The notes beneath the pieces were generated by a model that did no database searches, was not told the origin of the DNA, and worked only from the letters and a program-made list of their open reading frames with translations. From Carposina sasakii (taxonomy: Eukaryota > Arthropoda > Insecta > Lepidoptera > Carposinidae), in assembly GCA_014607495.2 (NCBI GenBank), contig CP053152.1:6386001-6450000 (forward strand): DNA of 64,000 nt, in the 5' to 3' direction. The first letter of the stretch is position 1. The number at the start of each line of letters is the position of its first letter. The translations under genes were made by a program, and so were the position numbers. Shown one piece after another: positions 43,022 to 54,419 of this stretch.

Positions 43022-44020
43022 GGTAGGTGAATAATCTTAGTATGGGTAACTTGAATTAAGTTCCCACGTCTCCTAAATGGGGCAGAGGGCTTCCGCAGTT
43101 CACTACAATCGGTCTAAAACATCACTACTTTCTTATCTCTGTGATAGCCTGCCACTAGGGTTCTTCGGTTGGCCACGTTTCCAGTTCCACTTGTTGCGTT
43201 TCATCTGATGGTTAAACGGAGTTTCACCCACCATAGCGTTTCCTTCCTACAGCTTAAATTTGAGATTTTCTCAGACCAGAATATACCAAAAAAAAGTGGC
43301 GAAGACAGCGGTTGATTACGACCTGGAGCCAGTCGTCCATAGTAAAGGTAGGCACAGACATAATCACGATGTGTACGGTACATCGTGTAGCTGCTAGAAC
43401 GTGCATACGAAATCTTCAAGGTGACAGAGACTTTACGTTCCTTTAAGTTCCGTTCCTACGAGTATGTGCATATATTCTTAACAGTTGACTGGTATTATTC
43501 GATATTGCTTCCGATTGTACGATCAGAAAATAGAATCGTATCTATTCAGTCGATGGACTCGTAACTTCTATTGATTATGGAAGTACCTACCTTAGCTTCC
43601 TCTCGCTTAAACATGAACCTATTTTTAAAATCTCGGAAGACGAAAAATATTACGTAGGTACCATCGGTATGAAGACTTTATAGTTCTTATCGGCTACGCG
43701 GCTGGGAGTAATTCAGACTATCCGATAGTCAATATAAAATCGACTTTCGACTCGCCTAGATAACTAGTAGGAAATAACTTTCAGACATTTTATTTCGCCA
43801 CCAGCGGAAACCTGGTTTACTGCTTTGGTCTAAAACTTAGAGCATACGAGTATAAAATTGCAATGACAGCACGTACGTGGCTAAATTGTAGAATTTCTCT
43901 TTTATATTGACGATTCTCAATTAGGTACCTATATATATTGTTTTATAAATCTAAATCGAGAAATAATATTTTTAATGAACAATGGGTGTGTGTGATCATT
44001 AAAAATGTTATTTCTCGTAT
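43022..44020. other. Unassigned sequence right of the pogo element
   Basis: No gene or repeat recognised. The minus-strand ORF at 43201-43419 has no known motif. Confidence 0.3.
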
Positions 44021-44025
44021 AATTA

Positions 44026-44176
44026 GGGATGATTCTCATTAGAGCGGGCCGTGCCCGGGGCCCGGACGGGGCACGGATAATGCACGGTGTAATTTAAATT
44101 GCTTCATACAAAATGTATGTAACGTGTTTAATCCGTGCCACGTAGGTACACGGCCCGCTCTAATGAGAATCATCCC
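44026..44176. mobile_element. PIF/Harbinger-like MITE, 151 bp
   Basis: Perfect 28-bp TIRs at 44026-44053 and 44149-44176, starting GGGATGATTCTCATTAGAGC. TTA lies on both sides (44023-44025 and 44177-44179), fitting the TWA target of Harbinger elements. The middle is GC-rich (GTGCCCGGGGCCCGG). Confidence 0.82.
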
Positions 44177-44464
44177 TTACTTTTCCTTATCAAAAGTATG
44201 TTGGTACCTATGCCCTTTTATTTCAATAAACTAGGTATGTACATATTGTGATGGAAATATGTTGGAAAAATGCGTTTTTGATGCGTTATCTATATTCATT
44301 CTAGTTGTATTCGTTGGGATTAACAACATACTCGTATTTCATAAGTGCCCACACACACACACATCAGTTATGATGTGGGTATACATTTATTGAATAACTT
44401 TTATTGGCAACTTGTATTTTACAGCGTCATACAGGATGTAATAAAATAAGAAAATAGACACATA

Positions 44465-44825
44465 CAGGATGTTTTTTTGTGGCCACCATTAACGAAGGGT
44501 ACGTACTCTATACATCAAATAAAGTAAGTTTATGCCAAAAAAAATGCTGGAATTTTTTTTTAAATCCTTGATCGTGCGAAATTTATAGTGTCTAGTGTTT
44601 ATGTTAGTTTTTTTATAGACAGATATTAACTATTCTTCGTGAAAAAATCCCGCTACGCGCGTCTATGTGCATTTATGCAGAAAAACGCAGTCTATTTACT
44701 CAACTTTGGACCCTAATATTTTGGAAACCAGGCACTTCCCAGGTATGCTTCCATGGAGAAAAATAATCGTGATGATGAGGAGATTCCGTAGTTTTCGGAA
44801 ACGATGACGACCAAAAATCATCCTG
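44465..44825 (+). mobile_element. TACAGGRTG MITE, full-length (GTGGCCACC subfamily)
   Basis: CAGGATGTTTTTTTGTGGCC to CAAAAATCATCCTG, flanked by TA. Immediately right, 44850-44920 resembles part of the 40689 foldback family. Confidence 0.92.
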
Positions 44826-44919
44826 TATACAAGAGAACATATCCACGAATTATTTTCAAGATTTTATGAACACTTCCGAGTATTTTAGGAATTCTCCATA
44901 CTTCTGGAAAAAATAAATA

Positions 44920-46815
44920 TTATGTAAGTATAACTAACTACACAGAGTTACATTACAGAAGGAACTGCTTTTGCTACGAATATGAAGAATAATTAAGGTC
45001 TAAAATAAACATTCGGTCGGGACAACATTTTTACACTTAGGAAATTATGAGTTCTGAATTCGGTAAATTCCAATAAAACACATAAGATATAAATAAAGAA
45101 ATCTATTAATAGTGAAATTCGTGCAAACAATGAACACGCATATTTGGTACATTTTCGTCAAAGTCAAATGATAATTCCCAACTGAGTAGGAGGTAGGAAT
45201 AGGTCTAAAAATTAACACATTTATAAAATAAGTCATTTACATAGTATCTACAACTTACAAGCGAAAAAAAATCAAATTACAAATTGAATTATTTTAATGA
45301 ATTTATACGGAAACACAAAAGTCGGTAATGAAGAAAAGACAGTTCTGTTCTCTTTAACTTATTTAAGTCCATTCCTTTGTTAACCGTTTTTCCAGGAAAT
45401 TTTCTCTTACAAAAAAACACAGTAACTTCATTAATAAAATTATAATTATTTAAATCTATAATTAGGTACATCACTCTTTGGACCCTAGTATTACAACAAA
45501 AATTTCCACGTATAAAATTAACTTTCTATATTCACCGCGTACTAGGTCTAGCTATTGGTATCTTAATTCTAATGTTTCTAGTTTTCCCGTCATGGCTCAA
45601 AAGACGCGAAAACTAGGCTCGAAATGTAAAAAATATAAAATGAAATTACATAGTTATTATAATTACACATTATCTACATTACATGATTATTGACAAAACA
45701 TGAAACCTAATTATCAATTAATTAACTTCTATTTACATTTTCATGGATGTGTTTACCTATACTTTACTTTATTTTTTCATTGCTTATACAGAACTTAGAC
45801 TACGAAAAAGACATCTATCTTCAGAGAGCTCCGATTACCATGCGATTACCTGAAAAATATATCCAACATTTATAAGTAAATTAATCATTTATATTATCAG
45901 AAATTTTGTAGGGTAAATGATATTTGATACTAGTCTTTAAGCAGATCTCTTCAAAATTTAACGTTTAAAATCTGTATTTTTAGTTAGGGCAACAAAAAGT
46001 ACTATACCCTCGAATTGAGTACAGAAGTAATATCTACACACCTACATGTAGGCATAATTTAGTTAGGTAGTAGCAAAATTAGGAATATCAATCGTGAATA
46101 ATTAGATATCTATATGTCAGTACTTATGTGTAATTAAAATTTATAAAAAGGCCGAGCAGACTTTATTTTCTATCCAAGGATTCATAACCGCAGGCGTATT
46201 GTAAATAAAAGGTTATTTACAAAAGAGCAACAGTAAAGGTTCAAAGGGATCCGATTGAACATTATTTATCAGAAAGTATTGTAACTTCAAATACTGTGCA
46301 CAAAGCTCAAGGTTGTAATTAATATTTAATATGTAGTCTTTTCTGATTCTGATTCCTTTTGAGTTAGGACGCGAAATGACTATTTATTGCCACATCTCAT
46401 GGTGAGCTAATCGCCAAGAAATTCCTAAGGTAAAATAACCGGATAATGGATTGCTTCTTCAACATTTGTTGCAACTCTATTTGGAAATGACTCGACAAAA
46501 TTTACTTTGACATTACATTGGATCAATGGGGTTATTCCTATATACCACCCTGGCTTTGCTCCCTTAATATGACTCGCTCCCGGAAAGTTTTAAGATACAC
46601 CAGGGATAGCGCTTTATGGACATCGTAACTTACCAAGGCCGAGGATAGTAGTCATGTCTACTATTTATAGGGACTTTTAATACCATAGCGATGTTGTTCG
46701 TGATAGGGGACATAATCTACATTAGTCTTTGTACGAATATATAACTATAGCAGTCGAGACCTCGTTTGCGGGAACTTTATAGCCTAGTTATTCTGGTGTA
46801 TAGTATAAGCTATAA
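44920..46815. other. Non-coding, AT-rich
   Basis: No ORF with a recognisable domain, no repeat I can name. It may be intron or 3' flank of the receptor gene read from 51.9 kb on the minus strand. Confidence 0.3.
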
Positions 46816-46820
46816 TTATA

Positions 46821-47200
46821 CAGGGTGTTTTTTCGTTGCCACCCTTAACGAAGGATACGTACTCTATACATCAAATAAAGTAGGTTTATGCCAAAAAAAA
46901 TGTTGCGAAATGATATAAATTTTTTTGTTTTTTTTTTTAATGCTTGTTCCGGCGAAATTTAAAGTGTCCAGTGTTTATGCTAGTTTTTTTCATAGACAGA
47001 TATTACCTAATTATTTCCCGTGAAAAAATCTTGCTACATGCGTCAATGTGCATTTATGCAGAAAAACGTAGTTTTCAACTTTGGACCCTAATATTTTGGA
47101 AACCAGACACTTCCCATGTATGTTTCCATGGAGAAAAATAATCGTGATGATGAGGAGATTCCGTAGTATTCGGGAACGTTGAGGACCAAAAATTACCCTG
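46821..47200 (+). mobile_element. TACAGGRTG MITE, full-length (CGTTGCCACC subfamily)
   Basis: CAGGGTGTTTTTTCGTTGCC to CCAAAAATTACCCTG, with TATA on both sides. Confidence 0.92.
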
Positions 47201-47239
47201 TATATACAATTTTTGTAAGTAAATCAAGATTTTCATTTT

Positions 47240-47336
47240 ATAAGAAGATTAGATATGTTACCTTTAAGTTCTATAATATACTCTCCTCCACCACCCTTAT
47301 GAGGGCGGGGATCTGTCGCTATAGAGGCCCGGTCAC
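47240..47336 (-). CDS. Possible small exon
   Basis: A pyrimidine-rich acceptor TTTTGTTTCGCAG (minus strand) precedes GTGACCGGGCC at 47336. Local GC content jumps. If joined in phase 0 to the receptor exon at 51727 it adds V-T-G-P-L and a stop at 47319-47321. In another phase it is open for about 32 codons (DRASIATDPRPHKGGGGEYI, then IELK) up to a possible donor AAAG/GTAACA at 47262 or a stop near 47240. I do not recognise the peptide. An orphan exon of another gene is equally possible. Confidence 0.25.
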
Positions 47337-47344
47337 CTGCGAAA

Positions 47345-49160
47345 CAAAATAAAATTAAACCCAAGGGAAAACTCTTAGCGCGTTTAAAATAAAGTGCTTA
47401 ATGCAGAGAAAGCGGTCATTCATTTAGTGCAGACAAACCTGGTGCAGGTTCATTAGTATCAATAAATTAAGATGGAGTTTGCGCCCTTATAACTTTTTAA
47501 GTATACTCTATAGTATAGATACTAATATTTCTTAAATGCATGAACGTAATTATCATTGTTTGTAATTTAGGTTACCTGGTACTGTTGGGTAACAAAATAC
47601 AAGTTGAGAATTCAGGATTCCTTGAGGTATTTCAAAGGTCATACATAAGACATGTAGTAGGTATTCAAAGACACTAGAACGTTGATAATTTGTACATGAC
47701 TGTTCCAGTTGAGGCCCAAGTCAACCCCCAGGGGCCCAGGGCTAACGTACACCGATGTTACGGTACGTAAGTATTTTATAAAATGTCAAACAAATTCATG
47801 ATTTAAAATGAACCAGTAAAATAAATTCAAATTCAAAAATCTTCATTGCATGAGTTTTTTTTTTACAATGGTATGGTCATAGAGGAATAAAATATTCCTC
47901 TATGGTATGGTCTTTCCTTTTAAGTTAAAAACCTGTATTAGGAAAAGACCGCTCTTTCGATGGTTGGTACATAATAATTTCAATCATTGCAATAACTATC
48001 ATTATGTATATAGGACTACTTTTAGGCTGTAATACAAACAAATACTAAGTAAGTCGTGAGTTCAAATCTCACTCGGGTGAAAAACTTCTTTCACTTACTC
48101 GACAATATTTATACTAAGTAAGTATATACTTAGTTTATTTTTACTGTATTTATATAAATACACTTATAGATAAATATATTTCGGAGCGGCCAGGGCGCAG
48201 TATTGATGAAGGAGGTATCATCAGGTGCAATGGGTAGCACATAATCATGGTCCACTATGTAGTAAAATGTGATTCAGGTTTAACCAGTTTCACAATTAAG
48301 ACGTGTGCATAGTGAGGATGCCACAATCGGACTGAGCCCGTGCCTTTTTTTTCGAATGATGCACTGATGATAGCCTGAAGGGCTTTGTCATCTTCACCGG
48401 GCTACTTGGTGTGCGCTGAAGGTTTAAACCTACGCGATCAGTGCACCCCAGATACGGCTGGGGCTTTGTCGCTTGGGGGACTAGAGCCCGTGCCAACCGA
48501 GCGCCCGGATTTTATACCTGAGTATGATTTATCCGAGCCTCGCACGACCGTGCACCGTCGCTTGATTTACAGAGTGACGACATCGTCTTAGTTCCGACCT
48601 GTTTACACTTGGGCTTCTAATAAGTGAAAGATTATGATTTGAATTAAATTGGAGGCTTGCGCTGACATATATTATACTGATAGAGAACTATACATAAAAC
48701 TATATACAAATAACCTGAATACATATATAAATACATAATAAATACCTATATATTTAGTGTATGTACACTTAATAGTCATAAGTAAAAGATTAAAATAAAA
48801 TAAAAATAAAAACGTAAAAACGTGCATACATCAATCATAGCCCTAAACCGAGAGTTCATCATGACCAGAAACTATAGAGTATTTAAGGTGTGTATAATTT
48901 TTTCCATTTCTTTATTAATAATTTTATAGTATGTATAAGTGTCCAAATCACCTCTCAATAAGCCCTCTGTTTGGTCATGATTAAGTTGTTTTAGTTGTAA
49001 TATTGGTAATGTAATAAATGCAGGTAAACGATTTAAATCTGTAAATGGATATATAGTTAGTAACAATATTTTTATTATGAATAGTCACTCATCATCTAAA
49101 TAACCTACGAACTAAAATTATTTGCAATAATAACTAAACCTACGTAAAAAAAACTAGAGC
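47345..49160. other. Mostly unassigned, with SINE-like scraps
   Basis: 48049-48080 has GAGTTCAAATCTCACTCGGG, resembling a tRNA B box, in a decayed SINE context. 48330-48600 is GC-richer with no clear domain in either strand. A short inverted pair around GAATAAAATATTCCTCTATG occurs at 47880-47906. Confidence 0.3.
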
Positions 49161-49404
49161 TAGAAAATAAAATAAAATTTACAAATAGAAGACTCCTTGC
49201 AAGTCGTCCACCGCTGGCACTGTGCCCAAAAGTAGTGGTAGCTAATATAACGTAAAGCTTTTAAAAATAACACGCTATTTGTCCATAGCGCAGTAACCAA
49301 TGATTTAATTGACTCGTTCCAAGCTAAACGCTATAACGATATGCGCGCTTCACGTGTCGCGTACGACTCATCGCGCCTGCATAGCGCGTGACGGCCGGCG
49401 CCGG

Positions 49405-49535
49405 ACTACCAACAGCTATATGAAATTGCGTCAAATAGAAAATAGCGTATTCGTGACTTGTCATTAGTTACCAACAGCTATATGAAATCGCGGCAACTAG
49501 AATATAGCGTTTTCACGACTTGTCATTGGCGGGAT
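49405..49535. repeat. Two direct copies of a 61-bp unit
   Basis: TACCAACAGCTATATGAAAT followed by a 'ATAGCG...GACTTGTCATT' block occurs at 49407 and 49469. A third partial block is at 49530-49575. It sits at the 3' side of the minus-strand LINE fragment and may be its 3' UTR. Confidence 0.7.
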
Positions 49536-49639
49536 ATGAATATAGCGTATTCGTTCAGTCATTCATTCGTGACTTGTGATTTGCGCGCAACTCGTAACGT
49601 TATAACGTCACGGAAAAAATAGTGCGCTATTTGCATGTA

Positions 49640-50440
49640 GCATATCACTTTCACGCGTTCCGAGAGTATAGCTTTTTTGAACACCGCTACCCAAAAGGCT
49701 GGCAGCGTTGCCCCGCTGGATAGCGAGGCTTACTCGCTGTCCAAAAAATGAGCTAGCCCTCTGGTCATGAGATCCCTCGACCAACCTTTTCGAAATATCC
49801 TTAAAAAGGTTGTGGGCTCCTGGACCCCATGGCCCCATGGTTTCAACCCCAAACGGCTCAAATAGTTAGTCACCACTGAGGTTTGCGTATTTGCGTCGTT
49901 TGAGGTTTTCAGCTGCATTGGCCGCAGAGCCACTTTTGATTGTTGTGCCTGGGAGATGGGACGCTGCTAAGGTGTCAACGCAGGTTGCGTCCCACATCAG
50001 AGAGCGCCCCATCTTCCAAGGCACGAGGGTCATGCCGTCGGGTCTCTTGCCATCGTCGCGCACCAGGCACCAGGTTTTAGTACTGATGGTGCCCCGGCAG
50101 TGGAAAGAGCCCGGCGGATGACGTCATTTAAATTGGCGTGGCGGGATATGCCGCCAGCGCTTCTTATACATGAGAGGCCATGGTGGCCTTGTTGGTCGAC
50201 GACATCGCCACAGCGGCAGCGATGGAGGACGTTGCATGGTGCACCTAACTGGAGGGAGGTCGCAATGCGGAAAGTGGTCCGGTCTAGGAGGGTGCCGATA
50301 TTGGGGGATGGTAAAGCCTGAAGCCACAGACCCGACTCCCACTCGCCTAAGGCTAAGAGACGGGCACGCTCTGCAGAACTGGCTGACGTTAAATTAAATC
50401 CTTTTAATATGTTTAAATCCTTTAAATACCTAAGCAAAAA
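49640..50440 (-). pseudogene. LINE-family C-terminal fragment (zinc-binding plus nuclease-like block)
   Basis: On the minus strand the first frame (50437-50030) gives [39 protein letters not shown] and [12 protein letters not shown], a Cys/His-rich zinc-binding pattern. A second frame (50063-49866) gives [19 protein letters not shown] and [14 protein letters not shown], which resembles a PD-(D/E)XK-like block. A third (to 49640) gives VETMGPWGPGAHNLFKDISK and SLAIQRGNAASLLGS. I recall this set of motifs from the C-terminal part of a widespread invertebrate retrotransposon family, but cannot name the clade. Two frameshifts show it is dead. Confidence 0.75.
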
Positions 50441-51025
50441 GCCTAAGCCTAAATGCTTGTATTAAAATATAAGTATAGTCCTAATGTAGGTACTATATTT
50501 GAGCAATATAAAATGGGTTTAGTGTTATTTTAAATTAAACAGGCACGTGCCATAACAATGTTAACGAAGCGAAAGGAGCAGGTCCTTGTACAAAAGGGTC
50601 CTACGCTTTTTGTTCTGCAGACCGTTTTTATTAAGAGTCTCATCAAATGAGGTGTCAAAAAATATATTGAAGTAATTCGATAAATATGTTATTTTAAACT
50701 GGATACTAATTTATTTTACATAAGTAGTTAAAGTTTTCGATAATTTTAATATAAATGCCTATTATATCGGACGTTAATTTTGAATTTTATCTCATTAATA
50801 CGTTAAGACGTTAATTTTGAATTTTATTATCAATTATCTCATGCGTGAAATATGTGCGATTTACTCATAAATAAATAAGAGAGATCGCCATCAATACACT
50901 AATATAACCTATAATATAATAAAATACTTCTTCCTAGCTCTATAAATTACTTATCGCCAATCGAGACACAAAGCGATCGTTTTAAAGTTTCCCCAGACCC
51001 AGTTTTCGAACGAACACGTTTTCAA
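50441..51025. other. Non-coding, AT-rich
   Basis: No supported feature. Confidence 0.3.
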
Positions 51026-51026
51026 A

Positions 51027-51073
51027 TCCTACGTCCAGCAGTGGACTGCAATAGGCTGACGACGACGACGACG
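51027..51073 (+). repeat. SINE-like repeat, 3' tail only
   Basis: CCTACGTCCAGCAGTGGACT then GCAATAGGCTGACGACGACG. Confidence 0.8.
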
Positions 51074-51726
51074 TAACTTTTTCGTAATAACCCGGAAAAT
51101 AGTTGCAAACAAAAAGCAGAGCCTGTCCTGTCATGTGGGTTTGTACAGCTTAGATTATCATGTCTCGTTAATGGAGATCGACAAACTATTTTACGGCGCA
51201 CGGCGAACTAAATCTAACTGCGACGTGATGGAATACCTAGGCGAATCCACATAGCTAGTGGAGACATACCAGTGCGAAGTTCAGTAAATTGTAGTTTGTG
51301 CCAGTAAAAGGATTTGTCGCTTATTGTTTACTCGCGTGGTGACAGCCGCTCGATCAATGTGTCTTTTTGGATAGTTCACTTCGTTTATCACTATATATAT
51401 ATATAGCTTTTCTGCATAGATATTCAATATTGTAACAAAAATGACAATATTTTTCCTAAAACTAAAGCTAAAGGGTTCTCAATATACCAATGAATCATTT
51501 CTACGAAGATACTCTACGGGTTCAGGTACAAAAATTGGTAATGGGTTCTGAAAATTCGCTACCTGGCAATAAGTACCTGGGTGTTAATAGATGGCTCTCA
51601 GGGAAGGGGTACGCCATTATGCCAGAAGTTGGCACGTGGGATAAAAAGACTCACTCATTCACCTTTACCAAGTAGCTACATAAAATATTTAAAAATTAAA
51701 TTAAGTCTAGTAAAAAGTAAAGAAAC

Positions 51727-51893
51727 CTGCGTGGTTGGCTCCAGTTTAGTGGCGAACTTGGCCGGCTCCTCCGCAGCGGACAGCATCCGCCTAGCCAGCC
51801 TCGCAAAGGTGCAGCGGAACTGCCGGCTCATGCTGCAGTACAGCACGAAGTTCACCGACGACGTAAACAGCGCCAGCATATCCATGAGATCTC
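51727..51893 (-). CDS. Exon of a rhodopsin-family G-protein-coupled receptor (TM7 and start of C-tail)
   Basis: On the minus strand an acceptor TTATATTCCAG precedes GAGATCTCATGGATATG at 51893. The frame reads DLMDMLALFTSSVNFVLYC, then SMSRQFRCTFARLARRML and a tail ending EPTTQ. A possible donor CAG/GTTTCT follows at 51727-51726. The hydrophobic stretch with N-F-V-L-Y-C in place of NPxxY, followed at once by a basic Arg-rich helix 8 (SRQFRCTF), is typical of TM7 in insect peptide receptors, e.g. the FMRFamide receptor-like group. Third positions are very GC-rich against an AT-rich background, a strong coding sign. Without splicing the frame runs to a stop at 51676. Other TM exons should lie at higher coordinates or outside the window. 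I did not find them. Confidence 0.68.
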
Positions 51894-52039
51894 CTGGAAT
51901 ATAAGCCGAGCGCTACATGCCAAAGGAACGTTACAAAAAACATATCGAACATTCGGATAGACTCCAAAAAATTAACATACATATAGCCTACGTAACCTTA
52001 AACATAGAGGAATAAGATGCCTTAAAACACTGCTTTTTG

Positions 52040-52590
52040 TTCTTAAATTCACATATGCTTTAAGATGCTGCCAACTCTGGAAGTACCCCTATCTCTTACA
52101 ACAGGCAGACAGCATCTTGAAAGATACAATCACCATCATTTCCACATCCCTTTGGACGATCGAACATGGAGCCAAGCAGAACTTCCAATCAGGTTTGGAG
52201 GACTTGGCATCCGCAAAATTTCTAGTGTATCGCTGCCGGCATTCCTGTCCTCGGTTATGAGCACGGAAAAATTAATAAGAACAATTTTGGCACCAAGCAA
52301 TAATCGTTCGGACATCGCTTACCTATCCGAGACCATGAATATATGGAACTTAGCCTGCCCAAATAGCAGCCTGCCCAAGAACCTGTGTTCGCAGAAGCAG
52401 TGGGACGACCCTCTCAGTAATTTGGCATGGAATAAACTACTAGAAACGTCCAGCAACCTCACTGAGAGCACACGTCTCCTTGCTGTGTCTCGCTGGGAAT
52501 CAGGTCTTTAGCTGCAGGCCCCCCCATCAAGTAATCTGGGAACGTTACTTGACAACAATACATTCCGCTTGGCCGTTTTATTGTGCATCG
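52040..52590 (+). pseudogene. LINE fragment, same family as 49640-50440, opposite strand
   Basis: The frame gives LDDRTWSQAELPIRFGGLG then IRKISSVSLPAFLSS, and RLLAVSRWESGL with a stop at 52509-52511. Reading on gives LQAPPSSNLGTLLDNNTFRL then an IGAPC-like end. This is the segment just upstream of, and overlapping by about 40 residues with, the fragment on the minus strand (compare [20 protein letters not shown] there). Confidence 0.8.
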
Positions 52591-52591
52591 G

Positions 52592-52740
52592 TGCCCCATG
52601 TGTTGAATCGGTGGAGTGAGCAAACTCCGAAACTACTGGACCGATTTCAAAAATTCTTTCACTGTTAGAATCCTGATTGGACCCGGATGAACATAGGCTA
52701 TAGGGTTTCGCATAATTTCCTCTGGGCTGGAATAAATATG
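52592..52740 (+). repeat. Helitron-like (Lep1-type) fragment
   Basis: AACTACTGGACCGATTTCAA then AAATTCTTTCACTGTTAGAA and ATAGGCTATAGGG, the common middle phrase of the family. It lacks both termini. Confidence 0.65.
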
Positions 52741-52744
52741 AATT

Positions 52745-53720
52745 AAATAAAAAAAAACCATTTGACACTAATAATGAATAAGGATTCGGCGGGAAAAGCT
52801 GGAAGGGAGCGGGTGTAATTTTCTTGTGAAAATCAAAAATTATTTGTAAATGGCTTGCATGTGTCCGTAAAGTGATGTTTTCTGGTAGATAAGTTATATT
52901 TTGATTACTTGTGATGTGAATCTAGTGCGTGTGCATGGTTTTATACGCAGGTAAGCTGAGTAAAACTTTAGCCGGAATACGATCTCTTCATGGGCCCATG
53001 TAAGTTGTTTCTGCAATTATTTTTCATTTTGACTAACTTTACACTTGTTCTTGAGGATTTTCCCGACGTTTCCATTCATCACCATCATCATTATCATCCC
53101 ATAAACTCAGAAATCATTTACTAAAGACAATGGCTGTATGGGCTTAGTTCCCCTTGCCTTTCCTTCGGGATAAACTAAACAAACAAAACTAATAATGAAT
53201 AAGTTTGACATACACCATAGAATAACAAGTCCCCAGAAGGAGTCGTCAATGACAGATGTATTCCGAGTAGTGAAGCAAAAATGAGTCAAAAATCCCCCAT
53301 CTACCGCTTATCTTACCCGCCGATTGTCGCCAAATCGATAAATATTATCAGTTTTTTAGATACAGTAAATAGGTTGTAAAAATTTGACATACTAAAAAGT
53401 TGCTTTAAAAGTGTGCGTGATCACGGGTTCTGGGAATTTATTATTCTGTGCCGTACAAATGACATGACACAACATGACAGATGAAATTTGTTTTTTATTT
53501 TGTTTAGTTTATCCCGAAGAAAGAGCATGAGGAATACAGCATCCATACAGTCATTGTTTTTAGTACTGATGATTTCTGTATTTATAATGAATGGAAATGT
53601 CGGGTAAATCCTCAAAAATGAGTGTAAAATTAGTCAGAATCAAAAAGAATTGCGAAAACAATATACCTATATGACCCCACGAAGAAGCGGACACATACAA
53701 ATAAATTTTAAAGTTCACAA
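52745..53720. other. Non-coding, AT-rich
   Basis: No supported feature. The phrase CCTTGCCTTTCCTTCGGGATAAAC at 53151 and its inverse near 53505 suggest small shared repeats. Confidence 0.3.
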
Positions 53721-53725
53721 GTAAA

Positions 53726-54410
53726 TTACACCCACTCCCTTTTGGTGTTTATGTTCGTTAGGGGGTGTAAGAGAGTACGGACGGATTTCCCAAAATTCCC
53801 ATGGGAACGGGACAGACAGGAATTCCAAATTTTACCGAAATTTCCACTGTACCGGAACAAAAGCTTATTCAATAAGTAAAACCAACCAACAAAGTATAAC
53901 CATATAAAGATAAACCGTTTGACGTACATACACAGATAAAATTCGGTGTGTATGTTTGTTAGAGGGTGTAAAAGACCATTAAGAACGGGTTTCCCGAAAT
54001 TCACAGGGAATGGCACAAACAGGAATTTCAAGTTTTTACGAAAATCACATGACATATAGAGATGAAGTATAACAGGTATATTGGGTAGAGAGTGTAAGAA
54101 AGAACTGAGAACATATTTCCCGAAATTCCTACCGGAACGGAACAAACTGGAATACAATGTGAAATTGAAATCGAAGATCTATGTTCATTAGGGACTGCTA
54201 GGGAGCACAAAGAACGGATTTCTCGTAATACCCACGGAAACTGGACAAACGGGAATTCCCAATTTTAACGAAAACCATTTGACACAATATAATGATGAAA
54301 TTTGGTAGGGAGTGTGAGGAGGCACTGAGAACGTATTTCTCGAAATTTCCATCTGAACGGGATTCCATTTTTTTACGAAAACCGCTATAAATATAAAGCA
54401 GAAATTGGGA
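53726..54410 (-). repeat. Degenerate tandem repeats, five units of roughly 100-190 bp
   Basis: A block of 'GTTAGGGGGTGTAAGAGAG...ACGGATTTCCCAAAATTCCC...GGAACGGGACAGACAGGAATTCC...TTTTACCGAAA' recurs in decayed form near 53755, 53955, 54085, 54187 and 54305. Minus-strand ORFs here arise from the repeats. Confidence 0.75.
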
Positions 54411-54419
54411 ATGAATATT

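Noticed and set aside
48296..48591. Possible gene in a GC-richer patch
   Set aside because: Both strands have short ORFs, neither with a recognisable domain, and no splice pattern stands out.
50100..50397. Plus-strand ORFs over 50.1-50.4 kb
   Set aside because: Antisense shadows of the minus-strand LINE fragment.
51581..51904. 107-codon plus-strand ORF
   Set aside because: Antisense to the receptor exon, which has the better motif, codon bias and splice sites.
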